From Anaerolineae bacterium (GTDB lineage: Bacteria; Chloroflexota; Anaerolineae; 4572-78; J111), in assembly GCA_020433835.1 (NCBI GenBank), contig JAGRBY010000224.1, positions 1-10,357 on the forward strand: 10,357 bases of DNA, read 5' to 3'. The notes beneath the pieces were generated by a model. It did no database searches. It had not been told where the DNA came from and was given only the letters and a program-made list of their open reading frames with translations. How positions within the stretch are numbered: position 1 is the stretch's first letter; every line of letters starts with the position of its first letter. The position numbers were made by a program, and so were the translations under genes. This document shows, one piece after another, positions 6,683 to 10,357 of the stretch.

Positions 6683-7450
6683 ATGATGAGTAAAACCAAT
6701 GTTTTATTTTGGACGCTTCGTTTTTTCTTTCTGAGCTTTGCCGCTATCACTGTAGTAACGGGGATAATGGTTTCAAAATCTGAAATTTCTGCAGTCCCCC
6801 AAACACCTACAGCTACTATTACGAGTACACCCATAATTCCAACAGCTACTTTTATACCTACCGATACACCTTTACCCCCATCGCCTACAACTGCCGCTAC
6901 GAGTACACCCATAACTCCAACAGCTACTTTTATACCTGCCGATACACCTTTACCCCCATCGCCTACTGCTACTTTACCCATAGTATCTGCTCCCCCTACA
7001 CTTGTTGCGCCTACTAACAATACCAGTACCTATATTCGGCTTGATTTAGAATGGGGCTGGCCAGGAGGTTTAGGAGAAGATTATTACTATCAAGTAACAA
7101 TATGGAATAGATTTAACGTTTGCTGTACGTTTCCTGATGATAACGCATTTGCAGCAGGCGTTGAGCCAATTGATGTGTCATGGGTTAAGCAGCCCTTCTA
7201 TCGATATGATCAAATAGATGAGGCCTTTGATAGAGAATACACATGGCGAATCGTAGTGGTTAAAGGGACTCCAGGTAAACCAAAATCATGGAGTACAAGC
7301 GAAAATCCAGTGTGGGACCCTGGTGACATTACCTGGCAGAGTGACCCCAGTACCATGTGGACACTTTATGTTGAACCGGGAGATGGTCCTCCTCCCAACC
7401 CAGATGGCAATGATAAAGAAAAAGATAAAAAGACTTGTACGCGATGTTAG
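6683..7450 (+). CDS. Membrane-anchored exported protein with Pro/Thr linker and fibronectin-III-like domain
   Basis: A 255-residue protein. The ATG follows GGAGA (6668-6672) by 10 nt; a second ATG comes directly after. Residues about 6-30 form one hydrophobic helix, a signal anchor or uncleaved signal peptide with no lipobox cysteine. Residues 38-108 are a Pro/Thr/Ala-rich linker with two 26-residue repeats (47-72 and 73-98), probably spanning the cell wall or exposed and perhaps glycosylated. Residues about 104-230 look like a beta-sandwich of fibronectin-III type: 'PTLVAPTNN', 'LEWGWPGGL', 'YYYQVTIWN', 'SWVKQPFY', 'YTWRIVVVKG'. Such domains follow Pro/Thr linkers in many Chloroflexota surface and signalling proteins. 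The tail is Pro/Asp/Lys-rich and ends CTRC. With CC at 147-148, disulfides are possible. It is divergent from the kinase-fold gene and its binding partner is unknown. Confidence 0.92.
   Translation: MMSKTNVLFWTLRFFFLSFAAITVVTGIMVSKSEISAVPQTPTATITSTPIIPTATFIPTDTPLPPSPTTAATSTPITPTATFIPADTPLPPSPTATLPIVSAPPTLVAPTNNTSTYIRLDLEWGWPGGLGEDYYYQVTIWNRFNVCCTFPDDNAFAAGVEPIDVSWVKQPFYRYDQIDEAFDREYTWRIVVVKGTPGKPKSWSTSENPVWDPGDITWQSDPSTMWTLYVEPGDGPPPNPDGNDKEKDKKTCTRC
6821..6976 (+). repeat. Two 78-bp tandem repeats encoding the Pro/Thr linker
   Basis: Copies begin at 6821 and 6899. Their first 68 bp differ at only two positions, and the last part of the second copy diverges. The unit is 26 codons (TSTPI.PTATFIP.DTPLPP plus a short tail), so copy-number change would keep the frame. 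Both differences in the conserved part change an amino acid. Confidence 0.9.
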
Positions 7451-7480
7451 TGCAAAATGTAATCTTAATTACGGGGGTTA

Positions 7481-7626
7481 ATTCAATACAGTCTAAATAA
7501 AGTCATGTCACTTTTGTCATTGCGAGTGAAGCGAAGCAATCTCTGCATTTGGATGTGGAGATTGCTTCGTCGTTCCTCCTGGCAATGACAATATCCACCA
7601 AAAACTGTCTTTAGGCTGTATTCAAT
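7481..7626. repeat. Nested palindromic intergenic element (MITE-like)
   Basis: The inner part (7514-7591) is a long imperfect hairpin. TTGTCATTGC (7514-7523) pairs with GCAATGACAA (7582-7591), and GAAGCAATCTC (7533-7543) pairs with GAGATTGCTTC (7558-7568) around a 14-nt loop. This wording is that of the TCATTGCGAG...GAAGCAATC dispersed palindrome found in many unrelated bacterial genomes. It is framed by an outer inverted repeat: ATTCAATACAGTCTAAA (7481-7497) against TTTAGGCTGTATTCAAT (7610-7626), 15 of 17 paired. No transposase is present, so any movement would depend on an enzyme elsewhere. As RNA it would be a strong stem and could end or stabilise the upstream transcript. Confidence 0.85.
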
Positions 7627-7680
7627 ATCGTCCCCATAACTCTTGTAGGTATTGCTCTATGAGGATTGGCAAATAACAAA

Positions 7681-9777
7681 ATGGTAATAAATAGCCAAGA
7701 ATCTTTAAAGTATACAGCCCAATTATGGTGTAGGATTATTTTTTCAATATTTTTAGCCGTCTGTTTAGGAATCGGCTTAACTATTTATTTTTTGGGGGAA
7801 TTACAGCATTTAAAGACAACAACCAATCATTTCTTTTTGCCTAAGTCAGAATACGTATCTACAAGATCTAATATCTCATTACCTGCATCAAATAATTTAA
7901 CCTTTTTATCAGTTCTTACAGACAAATATCCTATAAGAAGTTTTTATAGCAGAACAAGTACTATTTCTAACCCTAGCTCAATTGATACTGCTTTTTTGTC
8001 TGATAACGCATTTTACGTAATGAAAAATGGTGGCTGCAATGTAAAGGATAGTAATTTAGGATTTGAAACAGGCGACCTTAAATGTTGGGCAACCTCTAGA
8101 AATCCGGCATCTCTACCATTAAATCTATTTAAAGTAGTTACAAATTCAACAAAGTTTAAAACAAATGCCTTACTTATGGGGCGGCCCGGACAGGCCAATA
8201 TTTCTCCTCTGGGGGCAAACGGATCACTAACTTTGTCTCACATTTACGAAGTAACAGTTCCGGATCAAGGTTATCCTCAGTTAAAGTTTGATTATTTAAT
8301 GTATTCACACGATGTTGTATATGCGCCTCAAAATAAGGTGTATTATGATTATTTTGAGGTGGGGGTTATTATTTCGGGAACAAAATCTTTGCTTCAGCGA
8401 TATGGCAATCCTAAGATTGATTGGGATGGATACGCTTCAAAATGCAGACCCACACCCTGGGTATCTAATTCCGGCACGGTAGTAAATGAGCCTCTGAGTT
8501 TAGATAAATACAAAGGAGAAACAATAAAAGTCTATTTTAGCTTGCACAATAGAAAAGATAGTTCATGTAACTCTTGGGTTTTTGTTGATAATATCAAGGT
8601 TGAACCAGAACTTGTAATAACTAAATCCAATAACCCTTCTGGGCCGGTTCATGAAGGTGATACTATTAACTATACTATTTCATATGCAAATACTGGGTTG
8701 GCCACTCAAACCATCAGTATTACCGATGTATTACCCTTCAATATTACTGTACAACCCAATTCAATTAAACCGGCCAATAAAAGCTTTTTCAATGGTACGC
8801 ATATTGTTTGGAATTTAGGTGAAATCTCTCCCCAACAATCAGGACAAGTTTCCTTTCAGGCCAAAGTGCCACTACTACCGGGGCTTAACTCCCCACCCCC
8901 CATGTTTTCATCGCTTGCAGCAAACTCAGATGCCCCGGCCTATGTGCTGCCGGCCTCAATTTCCTGCGATACAACGCGTTTCTGGGCCAGTGGCGTAACG
9001 GGGCATCCCTCGATGCCGATCCCTCACATTATTAACGTACAAATCCCACCAGGAAACACACCATCGATGATGTGGCTGTTGATGAAAACAAACCAAAGCA
9101 GCCCTCCGGAAGTTGAAGGAATAGCCGCTACGCTAGAAAATTTTGTTGAGCAGGAATTTGAGGCATCGCTTTGGTCTGCACCCATAACTCCGGCAATGAT
9201 TGCAGCCGGCGAAGTAACGGTAGTTACATATGATCCTCGCAATTTAAATGCCATTTTTCTTTTTGATGCCGATGATCCGCCTTTTGAACAAACAATTTTG
9301 GATGCTTTCTATAAAAAAACCCAAGCTTATAGTTACACCTTAGATGTTCCATCGGTCACTACCCAGACTATCGATGTTATTTTACCCTTTATGGATATTA
9401 ACGAATTTACAGACCAGAATCCTCCTCAACCCGACACGCGTATAACCAAGATCACCGCACAGTTTAATGGTCAAAGCCATACACGTATCGTCAATAACCC
9501 AAACTTAGGAAACGGTTTGTTATTGGCGCAATTTTCGTTCGAAATTGGCCCTTTAGCCAGTGAAGTTACAACCAAAACGCTATCGGTTACAGTCGATACA
9601 GAAGACTCGATTTATACGCTTGGCCCACGTATCTGCCGCCCGGTTTATATTGAAAATACAGCCTGGTTATGCAGCCAAGAAGCCGGATGTATTTCTGATA
9701 CCGTCCAAAATGTGCCAGATAATTTTGTGCCACCAGCAAAGCGTATTTACCTACCGCTCATCTTTAATTCTCCATAA
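7681..9777 (+). CDS. Large exported multi-domain protein with DUF11 repeat and C-terminal YLPLI tail
   Basis: A 698-residue predicted surface or secreted protein. The first ATG of the frame (7681) has only GAGG 16 nt upstream. A TTG at 7666 is possible, but GAGG would then be 1 nt away. Residues about 17-38 form a signal anchor. About residues 118-308 resemble a jelly-roll binding domain (NLGFETGDLKCW, YDYFEVGVI, a DKYKGETIKVYFSLHN strand, VFVDNIKVE), with cysteines at 119, 135, 255 and 296. Residues about 310-400 are a DUF11 repeat (LVITKSNNPSGPVHEGD, SYANTG, TDVLPFNI, IVWNLGEISP). Residues 425-680 are beta-rich and unrecognised, with several cysteines. The end RIYLPLIFNSP matches a tail common in Chloroflexota secreted proteins. 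Base composition becomes more GC-rich after about codon 410, just past the DUF11 repeat, hinting at a composite gene. Function is probably adhesive or structural. Confidence 0.9.
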   Translation: MVINSQESLKYTAQLWCRIIFSIFLAVCLGIGLTIYFLGELQHLKTTTNHFFLPKSEYVSTRSNISLPASNNLTFLSVLTDKYPIRSFYSRTSTISNPSSIDTAFLSDNAFYVMKNGGCNVKDSNLGFETGDLKCWATSRNPASLPLNLFKVVTNSTKFKTNALLMGRPGQANISPLGANGSLTLSHIYEVTVPDQGYPQLKFDYLMYSHDVVYAPQNKVYYDYFEVGVIISGTKSLLQRYGNPKIDWDGYASKCRPTPWVSNSGTVVNEPLSLDKYKGETIKVYFSLHNRKDSSCNSWVFVDNIKVEPELVITKSNNPSGPVHEGDTINYTISYANTGLATQTISITDVLPFNITVQPNSIKPANKSFFNGTHIVWNLGEISPQQSGQVSFQAKVPLLPGLNSPPPMFSSLAANSDAPAYVLPASISCDTTRFWASGVTGHPSMPIPHIINVQIPPGNTPSMMWLLMKTNQSSPPEVEGIAATLENFVEQEFEASLWSAPITPAMIAAGEVTVVTYDPRNLNAIFLFDADDPPFEQTILDAFYKKTQAYSYTLDVPSVTTQTIDVILPFMDINEFTDQNPPQPDTRITKITAQFNGQSHTRIVNNPNLGNGLLLAQFSFEIGPLASEVTTKTLSVTVDTEDSIYTLGPRICRPVYIENTAWLCSQEAGCISDTVQNVPDNFVPPAKRIYLPLIFNSP

Positions 9778-9916
9778 ATGGGCCGTATAATCCCATCCGA
9801 ATAGCAATTTAATAAATAAACACGCAACTTTTACATTATTCGCCCGTTTTTTATACCTGTGCCAACTGGTGAGAGTATTAATTTTTCTGCCCCTCAGAGG
9901 GCTATTCGATAAGACC

Positions 9917-9970
9917 GTACCCCATAGGATTTTGACGTCTGTTCTCTGCTGATTAAAATAAACGGGGTAC
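9917..9970. repeat. Inverted repeat GTACCCC/GGGGTAC framing a promoter
   Basis: GTACCCC (9917-9923) and GGGGTAC (9964-9970) are perfect 7-bp arms separated by 40 bp that contain the whole candidate promoter. The arms would lie upstream of the -35 and near the transcription start, positions suited to a looping or dimeric repressor. A chance origin is possible. Confidence 0.3.
9932..9959 (+). promoter_or_regulatory. Candidate sigma-70-type promoter of the thioesterase gene
   Basis: TTGACG (9932-9937) and TAAAAT (9954-9959) are each 5 of 6 to consensus with a 16-bp spacer. Transcription would start near 9966, giving a leader of about 68 nt before the ATG at 10034. Confidence 0.5.
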
Positions 9971-10033
9971 ACTGTTCGTTACGGACCCATAAAAGACAAA
10001 CGATAAATATTTTAAAGGATAGCCACAGTTAGA

Positions 10034-10357
10034 ATGACACAGCTCGATGAGTTGACAACAATTGAAGCACTGAATGCTGCCTGTAAAGACACCGCTATGG
10101 AAGTTATGGGCATCACCTTAACGGCCATCGATAACGAGCAGATCGAACTGCACATGCCCATGACCAATGCCGCCCGCCAGCCATATGGTATTCTGCATGG
10201 GGGCGTCAACATGTTATTGGCCGAAACCGCGGCCAGCATGCATGCCGTTTATCTGGCCGATATGAGCAAAGAAATAGCGTTTGGCATCGAGATCAACGGT
10301 TCGCACATACGCTCGGCCAAAGATGGTACAATAAAAACGATTGGGCGCGTTGTGCGT
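10034..10357 (+). CDS. PaaI-type hotdog-fold acyl-CoA thioesterase, 3' end cut by the window
   Basis: The frame opens at ATG 10034 and stays open for 108 codons to the window edge. AAAGGA at 10014-10019 is 14 nt upstream, a rather long gap, but there is no in-frame start closer to it. The protein has the PaaI/4-hydroxybenzoyl-CoA-thioesterase hotdog pattern: 'MPMTNAARQPYGILHGG' with the HGG turn (residues 55-57) at the start of the central helix, 'MLLAETAASMHA' in that helix with the typical acidic catalytic position (Glu63), and 'EINGSHIRSAKDGTI' for the following strands. Such enzymes hydrolyse acyl-CoA or aryl-CoA thioesters in the cytosol, often as dimers or tetramers. The exact substrate cannot be told. 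Family members are about 130-150 residues, so roughly 30 residues are missing. Its base composition is clearly more GC-rich than the signalling genes to its left. Confidence 0.9.
   Translation, partial: MTQLDELTTIEALNAACKDTAMEVMGITLTAIDNEQIELHMPMTNAARQPYGILHGGVNMLLAETAASMHAVYLADMSKEIAFGIEINGSHIRSAKDGTIKTIGRVVR

Larger units (their letters stand above)
9778..10033. other. Intergenic spacer before the thioesterase gene
   Basis: No gene is convincing here. It holds a weak 5-bp hairpin (9778-9782/9792-9796) just after the stop of the exported protein and a GCCC/GGGC mini-stem near 9889-9902 without a T-tract. Neither is a good terminator. A candidate promoter lies at 9932-9959, inside a GTACCCC/GGGGTAC inverted repeat. 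Confidence 0.6.

Noticed and set aside
6821..6976. CRISPR-like tandem repeats
   Set aside because: The repeats are contiguous, without spacers, in frame inside a gene, and encode a Pro/Thr linker.
6658..7020. Minus-strand frame of 120 codons, Gly/Val-rich and repetitive
   Set aside because: It is the complement of the Pro/Thr linker repeats of the 6683 gene. Its repetitiveness comes from those repeats, and it has no convincing start region.
7666..7680. TTG start at 7666 for the large exported protein
   Set aside because: The nearest ribosome-like GAGG is only 1 nt away. The ATG at 7681 is the more usual choice, though its ribosome site is also poor.
8013..8198. Minus-strand frames at 8013-8198 and 9024-9254
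   Set aside because: Both are antisense to the large exported protein and show no recognisable features.
9560..9790. Plus-strand frame of 76 codons
   Set aside because: It lies inside the large exported protein gene in another frame; it has no recognisable features.
9751..9972. Minus-strand frame of 73 codons in the spacer after the exported protein
   Set aside because: Composition is not protein-like, there is no clear ribosome site, and it overlaps the end of the real gene and the thioesterase promoter region.
10012..10239. Minus-strand frame of 75 codons
   Set aside because: It is antisense to the clearly recognisable hotdog thioesterase gene.
1..10357. tRNA, rRNA, transposase or integrase genes
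   Set aside because: No cloverleaf-like segment, rRNA-like core sequence or recombinase motif was found on either strand.

Overview
The window most likely comes from a member of the Chloroflexota (Anaerolineae-like), AT-rich over most of its length. The evidence is indirect. There is an exported protein with a Pro/Thr linker of the 'PTATFIP' type followed by a fibronectin-III-like domain, and a second exported protein with a DUF11 repeat that ends in the short 'YLPLI' tail often seen on secreted proteins of this phylum. STAND, TPR and kinase-fold signalling genes sit beside them. No rRNA, tRNA, CRISPR array or transposase was found.

Layout. Positions 1-667 hold no gene but several inverted repeats and hairpins. 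A STAND-type ATPase fused to an OmpR/PhoB-type DNA-binding domain follows (668-1942). A 264-bp spacer contains two pairs of TTGGC-type direct repeats, a candidate extended -10 promoter and a 31-codon short ORF. Next come a multi-spanning membrane protein with a long TPR array (2207-4498) and, 37 bp later, a 129-residue soluble protein (4536-4925). Converging on these is a membrane-anchored APH/protein-kinase-fold protein on the minus strand (5052-6548). Divergent from it is a small membrane-anchored exported protein (6683-7450). A nested palindromic element (7481-7626) separates this from a large exported, multi-domain adhesin-like protein (7681-9777). The window ends inside a PaaI-type hotdog thioesterase gene (from 10034), which looks like ordinary housekeeping DNA.

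How the parts may work together (inference). The ATPase carries nucleotide-binding motifs and a DNA-binding output but no receiver domain, so it could be an NTP-switched regulator acting on the repeats just upstream of the membrane-TPR operon. The membrane-TPR protein, the small soluble protein and the membrane-anchored kinase-like protein resemble parts of the NTPase/TPR/kinase-fold signalling and conflict systems described in multicellular and complex bacteria. The exported proteins would be the outward-facing side. No obvious toxin or nuclease effector is present. The grouping is therefore a candidate membrane signalling or conflict module and not a demonstrated defence system.
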